The translations under genes and the position numbers were made by a program. From Achromobacter deleyi (GTDB taxonomy: Bacteria; Pseudomonadota; Gammaproteobacteria; Burkholderiales; Burkholderiaceae_B): DNA of 64,000 nucleotides. A model generated the notes under the pieces. It was given only the letters and a program-made list of their open reading frames with translations. It did no database searches and was not told the DNA's origin. The stretch spans positions 88,008 to 152,007 of the forward strand of contig NZ_CADIJO010000016.1 in assembly GCF_902859705.1 (NCBI RefSeq), in the 5' to 3' direction. Positions 44,663 through 56,439 of this stretch are shown here, piece after piece. Positions within the stretch are counted from its first letter, which is position 1, and every line of letters begins with the position of its first letter.

Positions 44663-45736
44663 TTACTTGCCGAACAACTCGCCGCTGCCGCTGGCCGCGC
44701 CGGCCGGCGGGGTCAGGCCCAGGTGGCGCCAGGTGGTCAGCGTGGCGGTGCGGCCGCGCGGCGTGCGCTGCAGGTAACCATGCTGGATCAGGTAGGGTTC
44801 GATCACGTCTTCGATCGTGTCGCGCTCTTCTCCGATGGCGGCGGCCAGGCTGTCCACGCCGACAGGGCCGCCGTCGAACTTGTGGATGATGGCTTCGAGC
44901 AGCTTGCGGTCCATCAGGTCCAGGCCCTGCGGGTCGACTTCGAGCATGGCCAGCGCGCGGCCGGCGACGTCGGCGTCGATGGTTCCGCTGGCCTTGACCT
45001 CGGCGTAGTCGCGCACACGGCGAAGCAACCGGTTGGCAATACGCGGCGTGCCGCGGGCGCGGCGCGCGACTTCGGCGGCGCCATCGGGCGTGATGCCCGC
45101 GTTGAGCAGGCCGGCGCTGCGGGTCACGATGTGGCCCAGGTCGGTGGCGTTGTAGAACTCGAGCCGCGAGACGATGCCGAAGCGGTCGCGCAGCGGGTTG
45201 GTCAGCATGCCGGCGCGCGTGGTGGCGCCGACCAGCGTGAAGGGTTGCAGGTCCAGCTTGACGCTGCGCGCGGCCGGACCTTCGCCGATCAGGATGTCGA
45301 TCTGGAAATCTTCCAGCGCGGGGTAGAGGATTTCCTCGACCACGGGCGACAGGCGGTGGATCTCGTCGATGAACAGAACGTCGTTCTTTTCCAGGTTGGT
45401 CAGGAGCGCGGCCAGGTCGCCGGGGCGTTCCAGCACCGGGCCGGAGGTCTGGCGCAGCTGCACGCCCATTTCATGCGCAATGATGTGAGCGAGCGTGGTC
45501 TTGCCCAGGCCCGGCGGGCCGAACAGCAGCACGTGGTCCAGGGCTTCGCCGCGCTTGCGGGCGGCGGCAATGAAGATTTCGAGCTGTTCGCGGGCGCGCT
45601 GCTGGCCGACGTACTCTTGCAGCGCCTTGGGCCGCAGGGCGCGCTCGATCGATTCCTCGTTGGGCGACACCGGTTGGGGCGCCACGATGCGGGGAGCGTC
45701 GGGTCGGGAAGAGAGCGAATCGGACTGGATGGCCAT
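44663..45736 (-). CDS. ruvB: Holliday junction branch migration ATPase RuvB
   Basis: AAA+ motor of 357 residues. Walker [13 protein letters not shown] is near residues 65-76, Walker [13 protein letters not shown] near 115-126, and the RuvA-contact/sensor loop [12 protein letters not shown] near 166-177; the winged helix lies at the C-terminus. The ATG at 45736 begins [10 protein letters not shown]. It is on the strand opposite to ruvC-ruvA, separated by two unrelated genes. Confidence 0.96.
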   Translation of the reverse strand: MAIQSDSLSSRPDAPRIVAPQPVSPNEESIERALRPKALQEYVGQQRAREQLEIFIAAARKRGEALDHVLLFGPPGLGKTTLAHIIAHEMGVQLRQTSGPVLERPGDLAALLTNLEKNDVLFIDEIHRLSPVVEEILYPALEDFQIDILIGEGPAARSVKLDLQPFTLVGATTRAGMLTNPLRDRFGIVSRLEFYNATDLGHIVTRSAGLLNAGITPDGAAEVARRARGTPRIANRLLRRVRDYAEVKASGTIDADVAGRALAMLEVDPQGLDLMDRKLLEAIIHKFDGGPVGVDSLAAAIGEERDTIEDVIEPYLIQHGYLQRTPRGRTATLTTWRHLGLTPPAGAASGSGELFGK

Positions 45737-45839
45737 GGTGCGGAAAAACGGGATGCGAAGCAGGATGCTGCATCGTACCGTAATGGCCGCGCGCGGGACC
45801 GGCCTGTCTCGAAAACAGGGCCGTCGCCCGCGGCCGGCC

Positions 45840-47393
45840 CTAGACCCCTTCGGCCACCGGCAGCTTGACCCGCACGCACAGCCCGCCGGATTCGGCCTGC
45901 AGCAGCTCGAGCGAACCGCCGTGGGCGCGGGCGATGGCCTCGGCCAGGGCCAGGCCCAGGCCGACGCTGCCGGTACGGGTACGGGCGTCGTCCAGGCGGC
46001 TGAAGGGCCGCAGGGCTTCCAGGCGGCGTTCGGGCACGATGCCGGGGCCATGATCGGACACGTCCAGCACCGCGAACGCGCCCTCGCGCCGCAGGCAGAC
46101 GTCCACGGGCGGTGCGCCGTGGTTCAGGGCATTGCCGATCAGGTTGTCCAGCAGGCGGCCCAGCGCCACGGCATCGCCCTGCACCACCAGCGCGGCGTCG
46201 TCGCCCGTGGTCTTGAGGTGGATGTCGGTGCCGGCGCCCTGCCAGGCGTTGACGCGTTCGGTCAGCCAGTCGGGCAGCACCATCGAGGCGTAGCGGTAGG
46301 CCGCGGGGTCGGTACCGCGCACGAAGCCGATGAACTGGTCGACCATGTGCTGCATGTCCTGCAGGTCGGTGCGCAGCCCTTCCTTCAGGGCGGAATCGTC
46401 GGCCAGCTCGATGCGCAGCCACATGCGCGACAGCGGCCCCTTCAGGTCGTGCGGCAGGCCGGACAGCAGCGTGCGTCGCACCGAGTCGGACTCGGCCAAC
46501 GCGTCGAGCATGGCATTGAAACGTTCGCCCAGCACCCGGGTTTCGTGAGGGCCGGAGGGTTCCACCCGCTGCGGCTGGCCGGCGGCCAGGCGGTCGGCGG
46601 CGTCGGCCAGGCGGGTGATGGGCCGGGTGATGTGCCAAGAGAAACCCACCGCCAGCAACAGCAACAGGCCCAGCCCGCCCAGCCAGGCGGCGATGAAGGG
46701 GGTGGCCACTGGCGGGTCCAGGCGGTCCAGCGGGATGACCAGCCATTCGCGCAGGCGCGGCGCGTCTTCGCTGGCCGGGTTGGGCGCCAGCGAGATGAAG
46801 ATTTCCGGCGTCGGGCCGCGCGACAGCGCCACCCGGGTGCCGTCGTTCAGGCGTTCGTTCAGCTGCTGCACCAGCGCTCGCAGGTCGCGGCGCACGTCGT
46901 CGGGCTCGGGTTTGTAGCGGCGCACGTGTTCTTCGCGTTCACGCTCGCGTTCGCGCTGTTCGTGGCCGTTTTCGACCTCGCGTTCGTCGACGCGCATGTC
47001 GGGCGGAGGCGGCGGCCCCTGGAATTGCGTGGACGATGGCGGGGGCGGCGGCGGAGGCGGACGCTGCGACGAATGCGGCGGCGGCCGGCGGCCGTTGAAG
47101 CGCTGCAGCTTGGCTTCGGCGGGCAACACCCGGGACCACAGGCGCCACTGGTTCTGCGAGGCGGCGCGCACGAAATCGGCCCGGTCTTCGGCGGGCACCT
47201 GCGACACGGCGGCGCGCAGGGTACGGATGGTGGTGGTGATGTAGCCGATGGCCACATCTTCCATGAACTTGTGGCGGAAGTAGGACACCGTGACCAGCGT
47301 GGCCGCCTGCGTCAGCAGCACGGACCCGAGGATCAGCAGGATCAGCCGCGCGCGCAGCGACCGCGGCACCAGGAAACCGGGGGACAGGCGCAT
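45840..47393 (-). CDS. EnvZ-like sensor histidine kinase with proline-rich periplasmic domain
   Basis: Inner-membrane kinase of 517 residues. Helix 1 is near residues 14-38, a periplasmic domain spans about 40-228, helix 2 is near 232-252, HAMP near 253-300, the phosphorylated His315 is in [11 protein letters not shown], and the N, G1 and G2 boxes follow ([26 protein letters not shown]). The periplasmic domain has an unusual eight-proline run (112-119), more Pro repeats (127-131) and an Arg/Glu stretch (147-155). Its ATG overlaps the stop codon of the response regulator gene. Confidence 0.93.
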   Translation of the reverse strand: MRLSPGFLVPRSLRARLILLILGSVLLTQAATLVTVSYFRHKFMEDVAIGYITTTIRTLRAAVSQVPAEDRADFVRAASQNQWRLWSRVLPAEAKLQRFNGRRPPPHSSQRPPPPPPPPSSTQFQGPPPPPDMRVDEREVENGHEQREREREREEHVRRYKPEPDDVRRDLRALVQQLNERLNDGTRVALSRGPTPEIFISLAPNPASEDAPRLREWLVIPLDRLDPPVATPFIAAWLGGLGLLLLLAVGFSWHITRPITRLADAADRLAAGQPQRVEPSGPHETRVLGERFNAMLDALAESDSVRRTLLSGLPHDLKGPLSRMWLRIELADDSALKEGLRTDLQDMQHMVDQFIGFVRGTDPAAYRYASMVLPDWLTERVNAWQGAGTDIHLKTTGDDAALVVQGDAVALGRLLDNLIGNALNHGAPPVDVCLRREGAFAVLDVSDHGPGIVPERRLEALRPFSRLDDARTRTGSVGLGLALAEAIARAHGGSLELLQAESGGLCVRVKLPVAEGV

Positions 47394-48103
47394 CAGGGCG
47401 AGAACCGGTAGCCGATGCCCCAGACGGTCTGGATCCAGCGGGGTTGCTTGGGATCGTCTTCGATGACGCGGCGCAGGCGCAGGATCGCGATGTCGATGGC
47501 GCGGTCGTTGCGCTCGCCGGCATCGTCGTCACGGGCCAGCGCCAGCAGGCGTTCACGCGACAGCGGCTTGCCGGCGTTGCGCACCAGGGCTTCGAGCAGG
47601 TTGATTTCGCCGCCGGTGAGCTTGACCACGGTGCCCTCGCGCGACAACTGCCGGGTGGACGGATCGAACAGGAACGGGCCGAACGACACGGGCGCGTCCT
47701 TGGTCAGGGCCGACGGGCCGCGCTTGCGCCGCAGCACGGCTTCGATGCGGGCCAGCAGCTCGCGCGGATCGAAGGGCTTGCCGACGTAGTCGTCGGCGCC
47801 GGCTTCCAGGCCGATGATGCGGTCGACGGCTTCGTCGCGGGCGGTCAAGAGGATGACGGGGATGTCTTCGCCCTGTTCGCGCAGGCGGCGACAGGCGTCG
47901 GCACCATCGCCGCCGGGCAGCATGCGGTCCAGCACCAGCAGGTCAGGGGCATAGCGGGTGATGCGCGACGGCAGGTCGCTGGCGTCGGGCGCCAAAAGGG
48001 TGTCGTAGCCGTGGCGGTTCAGGTAGTCGGCCAGCAACTGACGCAGGGCCGGGTCGTCGTCGACGACCAGCAGCTTGGTGTGGTGAGTGTCCATGGTTGC
48101 CAT
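47393..48103 (-). CDS. OmpR-family response regulator
   Basis: Response regulator of 236 residues. The receiver domain has DDD at 15-17, the phosphorylated Asp59 in LLVLDRMLPGGDG and the conserved Lys109 in YVGKPFDP; the C-terminal winged helix includes ERNDRAIDIAILRLRRVIED. The ATG at 48103 is chosen (48094 also possible). It is translationally coupled to the kinase, and is divergent from the usher-like gene, a candidate target. Confidence 0.93.
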   Translation of the reverse strand: MATMDTHHTKLLVVDDDPALRQLLADYLNRHGYDTLLAPDASDLPSRITRYAPDLLVLDRMLPGGDGADACRRLREQGEDIPVILLTARDEAVDRIIGLEAGADDYVGKPFDPRELLARIEAVLRRKRGPSALTKDAPVSFGPFLFDPSTRQLSREGTVVKLTGGEINLLEALVRNAGKPLSRERLLALARDDDAGERNDRAIDIAILRLRRVIEDDPKQPRWIQTVWGIGYRFSP

Positions 48104-48315
48104 AGTGGAGCCGTCCGCGCCCCGGGGCAAGGGGCAAGAAATCATCTGAAATATACCTGTTGCACGATGTTTGCCGGCGTTGGCGCCCACTTGGCGCAGG
48201 CATGGCGGACCGGCGGCAACTGGCCCTAAAATGATCGGCACTGCCCGCATTCCCTGGTCCGGTTTACTAAAGATCGTTTACAGCTGCGGCAGCGTCCCCT
48301 TTCTACACTGTCGTT

Positions 48316-49608
48316 ATGGTCGCCCCTGCAATCTGGCGCAGACGGCTGTTGCACGCGGCGTTGACGGCAGGCCTGGCCTGCCCGCTCATCCCGGCGTTCG
48401 GCGGCCCGTCCGCAGCCTCCTCCCCCCCGGTTCCCGCCTACGTGGCGCGCGGTATCGGCGTGCTCTCGCCGGTGCAGCCGATGCCCGTGCGCCCTGCGCC
48501 GTCGATCGAATCCCGGGCGGTGCCGCTGGACCCGACCCCCTGCGACCTGCAATCGGCCGAACCCGCCATGGACACCAGCGTGGTCGGCGCCGCCGACACG
48601 GACTTGATACCGGGGACGGGCTCGACGCTGACGGGCGAGGACACGACCGCCGCGCTGGGCTGCACCCCGGCACAGGCCACCGCCGATCCTCCCGAATACA
48701 CCTTCGACCTGCAAAGCGGGGACATACCCAGCGGCCCCGTCGTCGTGGTGTCCGGCGTTTCGCGCCCCAGCCGTCCCTGGTTCGCCTCGGTCAGCGGACA
48801 GGACGGCCTGCGCTACGGCGGCGACCGCAACTGGGTCTACAACAACACCAGCGGCCCGACGGTGGCCGTGGGCAACATCAGCGCCAATGCCCCGGCCTGG
48901 GGCAGCAGTGCCCCGGTGGGCGGGCTGCAGATTTCCAATTCGCTCGGCGCGGGCAGCACTCTGCCCGCCGGCGGCTTCGGTTATTCGTCGTCGTTGGGCA
49001 AGCTGAACCGCATGGACCCGTCCGCCACGTCCGGCGCGGTGGACTATGGCGCCTCGGTCGGCAGCGGCACCGTGCGCTATGGCTTGACGCCCGTGCTGAC
49101 GCTTGAGGGCCAGATGCAAAGCGCCCCGTCCCTGACCACCCGCGGCATGGGCACCACCTACGCGGCCGGCGACTACGGCACGTTCCAGGCCGGCGCCACC
49201 CAAAGCTCGTACGACGCGTCCAGCGCCTGGCGCTACCGCTTTGGCTACAACGTAGACGTGGCCGATGCTGTCAACCTGGGCTACACCAACGAGCAGATCG
49301 GCGCCGGCTACGGCGACCTGTCCAATTATTCGGGCGGCGTGGCCGCGGCGCCGCAGACGCGCAATACGCTGTCGGCCGGCGTGCCCATCACCGGCTGGGG
49401 CACGCTCAGCGGCACCTATTCGGGGCTGCACGAAGGCTCGGCGCTGGCCGAACAGCGCGTCGGGCTGTCGCACAGCATGTTCGTGGCGCCCAAGGTCAAG
49501 CTGGCCGTCGGCGCCGACCGCGACATCATTTCCGGCAATTACGAGTGGCGCGCCAACCTCAGCATGCCGGTCGATACCTTCATGCGCGGCACCTGGCTCA
49601 GCTGGTGA
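48316..49608 (+). CDS. Standalone usher-like outer-membrane protein
   Basis: Exported protein of 430 residues with a signal peptide near residues 1-30, a low-complexity Pro/Ala-rich region to about residue 130, and a C-terminal beta-barrel-like part. The pattern GSGTVRYGLTPVLTLEGQMQ, GTTYAAGDYGTFQAGATQSS and WRYRFGYNVD resembles the middle strands of chaperone-usher fimbrial ushers, but the protein is half usher size, and no chaperone or pilin gene is adjacent. It may be a divergent barrel or a decayed usher. Confidence 0.6.
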   Translation: MVAPAIWRRRLLHAALTAGLACPLIPAFGGPSAASSPPVPAYVARGIGVLSPVQPMPVRPAPSIESRAVPLDPTPCDLQSAEPAMDTSVVGAADTDLIPGTGSTLTGEDTTAALGCTPAQATADPPEYTFDLQSGDIPSGPVVVVSGVSRPSRPWFASVSGQDGLRYGGDRNWVYNNTSGPTVAVGNISANAPAWGSSAPVGGLQISNSLGAGSTLPAGGFGYSSSLGKLNRMDPSATSGAVDYGASVGSGTVRYGLTPVLTLEGQMQSAPSLTTRGMGTTYAAGDYGTFQAGATQSSYDASSAWRYRFGYNVDVADAVNLGYTNEQIGAGYGDLSNYSGGVAAAPQTRNTLSAGVPITGWGTLSGTYSGLHEGSALAEQRVGLSHSMFVAPKVKLAVGADRDIISGNYEWRANLSMPVDTFMRGTWLSW

Positions 49609-49702
49609 CGCGGCCCGCCCGGCGGACGGAAATATCCCCCTCGGACCGGCCATCCGGATTTGCGGCTTAAAATCCCCGCCATGATGCTCACGGCCTATCC
49701 CC

Positions 49703-51532
49703 ATGTCTGACGCGCGCGCCCTAGGTGTCCTGCAGCGCGTTTTCGGTTACGAATCCTTCCGCGGCGACCAAGAAGCCATTGTCCAGCAAGTCATCGACGG
49801 CGGCGACGCGCTGGTCCTGATGCCCACGGGCGGCGGCAAGTCGCTCTGTTATCAGATTCCGTCCCTGGTGCGCGAAGGCACCGGCATCATCGTGTCGCCG
49901 CTGATTGCCCTGATGCAGGACCAGGTCGACGCCCTGACCGAACTGGGCGTGCGCGCCGCGTTCCTGAATTCCACGCAGGAATGGCGGGTGGCGCGCGACG
50001 TCGAAGAAGCCTTCGTGGCCGGCGAACTCGACATGCTGTACGTCGCCCCCGAACGGCTCCTGACCGACCGCTGCCTGCAATTGCTCGACCGCGGCAACAT
50101 CGCGCTGTTCGCCATCGACGAAGCCCACTGCGTATCGCAATGGGGCCACGATTTCCGGCCGGAATACCTGGGCCTGTCGATGCTGCACGAGCGCTGGCCC
50201 AACGTGCCGCGCATCGCCCTGACCGCGACCGCCACGGCCGAGACCCGCACCGAGATCGCCCACCGCCTGTCGCTGGACGACGCGCACCACTTCGTTTCCA
50301 GCTTCGACCGCCCCAACATCCGCTACCGCATCGTTGAAAAGAACGAAGTGCGCAAGCAGCTGCTGGACATGATCCGCACCGAGCACGAGGGCGAATCCGG
50401 CGTGGTGTACGCCCTGTCGCGCGCCCGGGTCGAGGAAACCGCGGAATTCCTGTGCAACCAGGGCATCGACGCCATGCCTTACCACGCGGGGCTCAGCGCC
50501 CAGGTGCGGGCGGCCAACCAGTCGCGTTTCCTGCGCGAAGACGGCGTGGTGATGGTCGCCACGATCGCGTTCGGCATGGGCATCGACAAACCCGACGTGC
50601 GCTTCGTGGCCCACATCGACCTGCCCAAGTCGGTCGAGGGCTACTACCAGGAAACCGGCCGCGCCGGCCGCGACGGCCTGCCCGCCACGGCCTGGCTGGC
50701 CTACGGCCTGCAAGACGTGGTGCAGCAGCGCCGCATGATCGATGAATCCCCCGGCGATGAATCCTACCGCCGCCGCCTGGGCCAGCAGCTGGACGCCATG
50801 CTGGGCCTGTGCGAAACGGTGGAATGCCGCCGGGTGCGGCTACTGGCGTATTTCGGCCAGCAGATCACCGCCTGCGGCAACTGCGACGTCTGCCTGGACC
50901 CGCCCCAGGCCTGGGACGGCACCGTGGCCGCGCAAAAAGTGCTGTCGGCCGTGTACCGCCTGTGGAAAGAACGCGGCCAGCGCTATGGCGCCGGCCACAT
51001 CATCGACATCCTGCGCGGCAAGGTCACCGACCGCACCCGCCAGCACGGCCACGAAACGCTGAGCGTGTTCGGCGTGGGCGAAGACCTGAGCGACACCGCC
51101 TGGCGCGGCGTGCTGCGCCAATTGCTGGCGCAAGGGCTGCTGACGGTGGACAGCGAAGGGTTCGGCACCTTGGCCCTGACCGAAGGCAGCCGCGCAGTGC
51201 TCAAGGGCGAACGCCAGTTGATGCTGCGGCGCGAATCCGAAAAGAAGGCCCGTTCCAGCAAGACCGGCGGCACCCGGGCCAAGGCCGCGGCGGTGGACCT
51301 GCCGGCCGAGCTGCAACCGGTGTTCGAGGCGCTGCGCGCCTGGCGCGGCGAAGTGGCCAAGAGCCACGGCGTGCCCGCCTACGTGATCTTCCACGACGCC
51401 ACGCTGCGGGAAATCGCGCTGGCCCAGCCTGAATCGATGGATGCGCTGAGCCACATCAGCGGCGTGGGCGCGCGCAAGCTGGAAGCCTACGGCGAAGAAA
51501 TCCTGCAGCGGGTGGCGCGGCCGGTGCTGTAG
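49703..51532 (+). CDS. recQ: ATP-dependent DNA helicase RecQ
   Basis: Superfamily 2 helicase of 609 residues. Walker A is [17 protein letters not shown] near residues 40-56, the DEAH box is in [19 protein letters not shown] near 138-156, the RQC zinc site includes CETVECRR and CGNCDVC near 372-398, and a C-terminal HRDC domain ends the protein. It functions in RecF-type recombination and repair. Confidence 0.95.
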   Translation: MSDARALGVLQRVFGYESFRGDQEAIVQQVIDGGDALVLMPTGGGKSLCYQIPSLVREGTGIIVSPLIALMQDQVDALTELGVRAAFLNSTQEWRVARDVEEAFVAGELDMLYVAPERLLTDRCLQLLDRGNIALFAIDEAHCVSQWGHDFRPEYLGLSMLHERWPNVPRIALTATATAETRTEIAHRLSLDDAHHFVSSFDRPNIRYRIVEKNEVRKQLLDMIRTEHEGESGVVYALSRARVEETAEFLCNQGIDAMPYHAGLSAQVRAANQSRFLREDGVVMVATIAFGMGIDKPDVRFVAHIDLPKSVEGYYQETGRAGRDGLPATAWLAYGLQDVVQQRRMIDESPGDESYRRRLGQQLDAMLGLCETVECRRVRLLAYFGQQITACGNCDVCLDPPQAWDGTVAAQKVLSAVYRLWKERGQRYGAGHIIDILRGKVTDRTRQHGHETLSVFGVGEDLSDTAWRGVLRQLLAQGLLTVDSEGFGTLALTEGSRAVLKGERQLMLRRESEKKARSSKTGGTRAKAAAVDLPAELQPVFEALRAWRGEVAKSHGVPAYVIFHDATLREIALAQPESMDALSHISGVGARKLEAYGEEILQRVARPVL

Positions 51533-51547
51533 CGCGTGCGGCGCCCG

Positions 51548-52603
51548 TCAGGGTGACGGCGGCGGCAGCAGCGGCACGGGCGCACGCTCTTTGCCGAACA
51601 CCGAGCGGTAGGCCAGGATGTTGAACACCAGCACCACCGGAATGCCCACCACCGCGCCCGCCATCACCAGACGCATCGAGCCGAGCGCGCCGGCGCCGTC
51701 CCACAGCGTCATGTCGTCCAGGATCAGGTAGGGGAACAGGCTGTAGGCCAGACCGCTGAGCATCAACAGGAACAGCGCCACGCACAGCACGAACGGCAAC
51801 CAGCTGAAGCGGTCGGCGCGGCCCGGCAGGCGGGCCAGCAGCATTTCGGCCGCCACGAAGCCGGCCAGCATCAGCACCCAGACCGTGGCCGCCAGGCTCA
51901 GATGGGCGATGTTGCTCCATTTATAGAAGATGCCGGCGTTGGCCAGGCCCAGCGTGACGGCGATGGCGACCATGCCGACCGCGGTCCAGCGGATCGCGTG
52001 GCGCGCCCAGTTGGCGGCGCGGCGTTGCAGGTCGCCATCGACCCGCATCACCAGCCACGAGGCGCCCAGCAGCACATAGGCCGCCACCGCGCACAGGCCG
52101 ACGAACATTGCGAACCAGCCATAGCCGGCGTCGGACTGGTAGCCAGTGGCGATGCGCCCCAGCAGCATGCCCTGGCCGAACGCGGTGATCAGCGACCCGG
52201 CCCAGAATGCGAAGATCCAGCGCGGCTTGGCCTCGGTGCGGGCGCGGATGCGGAATTCGAACGCCACGCTGCGCAGCACCACGCCCAACACCATGAAGGT
52301 GAGCGGCCCGTACAGCTTGCCCAGCACCGCGCCCCAGGCGAATGGAAACGCCGAGGCGAACAGGCCCATGCCCAGCAGCAGCCAGAATTCGTTGGCATCG
52401 CGCCAGGGGCTGAGCAGGCTCATCATGCGGCCGCGCTCTTGCTCGGGCGCCAGTTGCAGCAGGATGCCCACGCCCAGGTCGAAGCCGTCCAGCACCATGC
52501 CGGCGGCAATGACGACGAACAGCAGGCCCATGAACGCCAGCGGCATCCAGAAGGAAGGATCTTCGGGGCTGAGGCCTTGCGACGCGGCCAGCATGGCGAT
52601 CAT
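51548..52603 (-). CDS. CydB-like subunit of a bd-type oxidase complex
   Basis: Membrane protein of 351 residues with about nine helices. The CydB signatures VLDGFDLGVGILL and DANEFWLLLGMG (canonical DGNEvW) are kept, as is AFWAGSLITAFGQGMLLG. The ATG at 52603 overlaps the stop codon of the CydA-like gene (ATGA), so the two are made together. CydB is normally the structural partner of CydA, but here its partner lacks heme ligands. Confidence 0.85.
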   Translation of the reverse strand: MIAMLAASQGLSPEDPSFWMPLAFMGLLFVVIAAGMVLDGFDLGVGILLQLAPEQERGRMMSLLSPWRDANEFWLLLGMGLFASAFPFAWGAVLGKLYGPLTFMVLGVVLRSVAFEFRIRARTEAKPRWIFAFWAGSLITAFGQGMLLGRIATGYQSDAGYGWFAMFVGLCAVAAYVLLGASWLVMRVDGDLQRRAANWARHAIRWTAVGMVAIAVTLGLANAGIFYKWSNIAHLSLAATVWVLMLAGFVAAEMLLARLPGRADRFSWLPFVLCVALFLLMLSGLAYSLFPYLILDDMTLWDGAGALGSMRLVMAGAVVGIPVVLVFNILAYRSVFGKERAPVPLLPPPSP

Positions 52604-53943
52604 GGCGTGCCTCCGGCGAGTTTGCGCACCGGCACCACGCCGTAGCGCGCGGCGTGGAACAGCATGCCGGCAAAGGCCGCCAGCAGCAGCGCGTAGAGCA
52701 GGCCGTAGCCCACCAGGCCGTACAGCACGGTGCTGGAGGACACCGCGCCCAGTACTTCGGACTGCGTGACGGTGCCGTTCACGGCAAAGGGTTGCAGGCC
52801 GATGACGGACACCCACCAGCTGGCCACGACGGCGATGCCGCCCGAGAACATCATGCCGCACAGCACCCGCTGCCACCATTGCGGCAGGACGGCCACGTCC
52901 AGGCCCCGGCGCCAGGTCCAGAGGAAAGTGATCCAGGACACGGCCAGCATCAGCAGGCCCAGGCCAGCCGCCACCCGCAGCGACCAGAAGGTCAGCGCCA
53001 CCGGCGGCAGCATGCCGGAATACTTGTCCAGGCCCTGGTAGGTGCCGTCTTCATTGCGGTGCAGCCACATGCCGCCGGCATTGCGCAGGGTCCAGTCGGC
53101 CACGTTGGTATGGGCGCGGGCATCCGGCCAGCCGAACAGCACCAGGCGCGGCTCGGTGCCGCTTTCCCAGTAGCCGGCCGCGGCGGCCGCCTTGGCGGGC
53201 TGGTATTGAGCCACCATCTGCCCGGCGCCCGTGGCCACCGGCACTTGCAGCACGGCAGCCAGGGCCGCGATGGCCAGGCCGGTCTTGAAGGTGCAGCGTT
53301 CGCCGTCGTCCAGCGGGCGGCGCAGCGCTTGCAGCGCGGTCACGCCCATCATCAGGAAGGCCGCCGCCAGCGCCGACCCCACGACCACCACCCCCATGCG
53401 CCAGCCGACGGATGGGTTCAGCACCACGGCCACCCAGTCGTAGACCTGGTAGCGGCCGTCGACCAGCACGGCGCCGTCAGGCGTCTGCATCCAGGATTGC
53501 AAGGCCAGCACCCAGAACAGCGCGACCAGCTGGCCCACCGCCACCATCAGCACCGCCAGGGTGTGGGCGCCGTCGGACACGCGGCGCTGGCCGAACAGCA
53601 TGACGCCCAGGAAGCAGGACTTGAGGATGAAGACGGACAGGATGCCGTAGCCCAGCAAGGGGCCGGCGATGTTGCCGATCTTGTCCATCAGGCCCGCCCA
53701 CAGGCTGCCCAGCTGGATCAGTACCGGCACGCAGGCGGCCAGGGTGAGGACGAAAGACAGGGCGAAGATGCGGACCCAGAAGCGGTAGGCGGCCGTCCAG
53801 CCGCCCTGCCCGGACACGCGGGCGCGAATCTTGAAGAACAGCAGAACCCAGGCAAGCGCCAGGGCCACGGCCAGGAACAGCGCCAGGAAGCTCAGGCTGG
53901 CCACGAATTGCGCGCGGGCCAAAGATAGGGTGGAAATATCCAT
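52600..53943 (-). CDS. CydA-like subunit lacking all canonical heme ligands
   Basis: Membrane protein of 447 residues that aligns without large gaps to cyanide-insensitive-type CydA/CioA: GPLLxYG, FLGVMLFG, FWxLAxxSWMQTP, FWSLRVAAGLGLLML and LQPF. The positions of the heme b595/d/b558 ligands and catalytic residues differ: His19 is Leu20, Glu99 is Gly100, Glu107 is Lys108, His186 is Val185, quinol-site Glu257 is Ala256, Met393 is Ala325, Glu445 is Val380, and GRQPW is GLQPF. It is unlikely to be a working oxidase. The CydB partner is intact. Confidence 0.85.
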   Translation of the reverse strand: MDISTLSLARAQFVASLSFLALFLAVALALAWVLLFFKIRARVSGQGGWTAAYRFWVRIFALSFVLTLAACVPVLIQLGSLWAGLMDKIGNIAGPLLGYGILSVFILKSCFLGVMLFGQRRVSDGAHTLAVLMVAVGQLVALFWVLALQSWMQTPDGAVLVDGRYQVYDWVAVVLNPSVGWRMGVVVVGSALAAAFLMMGVTALQALRRPLDDGERCTFKTGLAIAALAAVLQVPVATGAGQMVAQYQPAKAAAAAGYWESGTEPRLVLFGWPDARAHTNVADWTLRNAGGMWLHRNEDGTYQGLDKYSGMLPPVALTFWSLRVAAGLGLLMLAVSWITFLWTWRRGLDVAVLPQWWQRVLCGMMFSGGIAVVASWWVSVIGLQPFAVNGTVTQSEVLGAVSSSTVLYGLVGYGLLYALLLAAFAGMLFHAARYGVVPVRKLAGGTP

Positions 53944-54080
53944 GATGGCCCGTAGTGTAGAGCCAGTTACATGACGATGGGGGACAGTTTGAAACCGCTT
54001 GCGGCCCCCCTGGAAATGGCCCTTCTCAGGAACGTGGCAAAATTGACGCTTTGTCGCTGCTTTTTCCTATTCTTTCAAGA

Positions 54081-55847
<1,767 letters not shown>

Positions 55848-55885
55848 GTTGCTGCCTGGGTCTCTGTCTGAGATCTTCTTTTTGA

Positions 55886-55918
55886 GAAAGGCGCCTCTTT
55901 GTGGGGCGCTTTTTTTTT
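55886..55918 (+). terminator. Terminator after glnS
   Basis: Stem GCGCC / GGCGC extended by AAAG/CTTT, followed by nine Ts, 40 bp after the stop codon. Confidence 0.75.
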
Positions 55919-56013
55919 GTGGGTCGTCCGGGGGAATGGGATGTCGCGGCGTGCGACGGGGCGCGGCCTTTATTGGGGGGGGTTGGGTTGCAGGGTTGTT
56001 TCTTCGTAGGTCG

Positions 56014-56171
56014 CCCCTCGCGCCGGGGATCTGTGGGGCGAGCGCCCACGATTGCGGTCCGGAGCCTTCGCTCCGGACTGCCCCTGCGTCATCCTCGTCC
56101 GCCTGCGGCTCCCTACGGATTCCCTTGGGCGCATCGAGGTTGCTCGCCCCACAGATCCCCGGCACGAGGGG
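56014..56171. repeat. Intergenic inverted-repeat element
   Basis: Two 30-bp arms (56014-56043 and 56142-56171), complementary at 29 of 30 bases, begin CCCCTCGCGCCGGGGATC and its complement. Between them is a second perfect 9-bp hairpin, GTCCGGAGC / GCTCCGGAC (56057-56078). The whole is 158 bp in a 592-bp gap without genes. It resembles a REP/MITE-like palindromic element, perhaps repeated elsewhere in the genome. The rest of the gap is G/T-skewed and shows no gene. Confidence 0.75.
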
Positions 56172-56439
56172 CTACGGGTTGCGAGGGTTGGGGCGCTGCT
56201 GGGCCGGAGTGGGAGGGGGGAGTTTGCGGGGCCCGTCCCGGACGGCCGCGCGGGCGGCCTTGCCGGGACTTACGCGGTTTCGTGCGTCGTGGCGGTGTGC
56301 GCGGAGCGCTTGCGCGCAGCGCGCCTTGTTGGGGTGGCCCGTTGGCGGGTGTGCGGGTCGCTTTTGCGTGTGTCGGCAGGGGCCCTGTCTGTTCGACTGC
56401 GCTTAGCGCGGGCGCCCTGCCTTATTGCTGTTGCCCTGC

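Noticed and set aside
45495..47411. 638-codon plus-strand frame opposite ruvB and the sensor kinase
   Set aside because: Antisense to two well-supported genes, with Gly/Arg/Gln-rich translation and no ribosome site.
52600..53943. Calling the CydA-like gene a pseudogene
   Set aside because: The frame is intact, coupled to cydB, and membrane helices and family signatures are kept, which is not the pattern of neutral decay.
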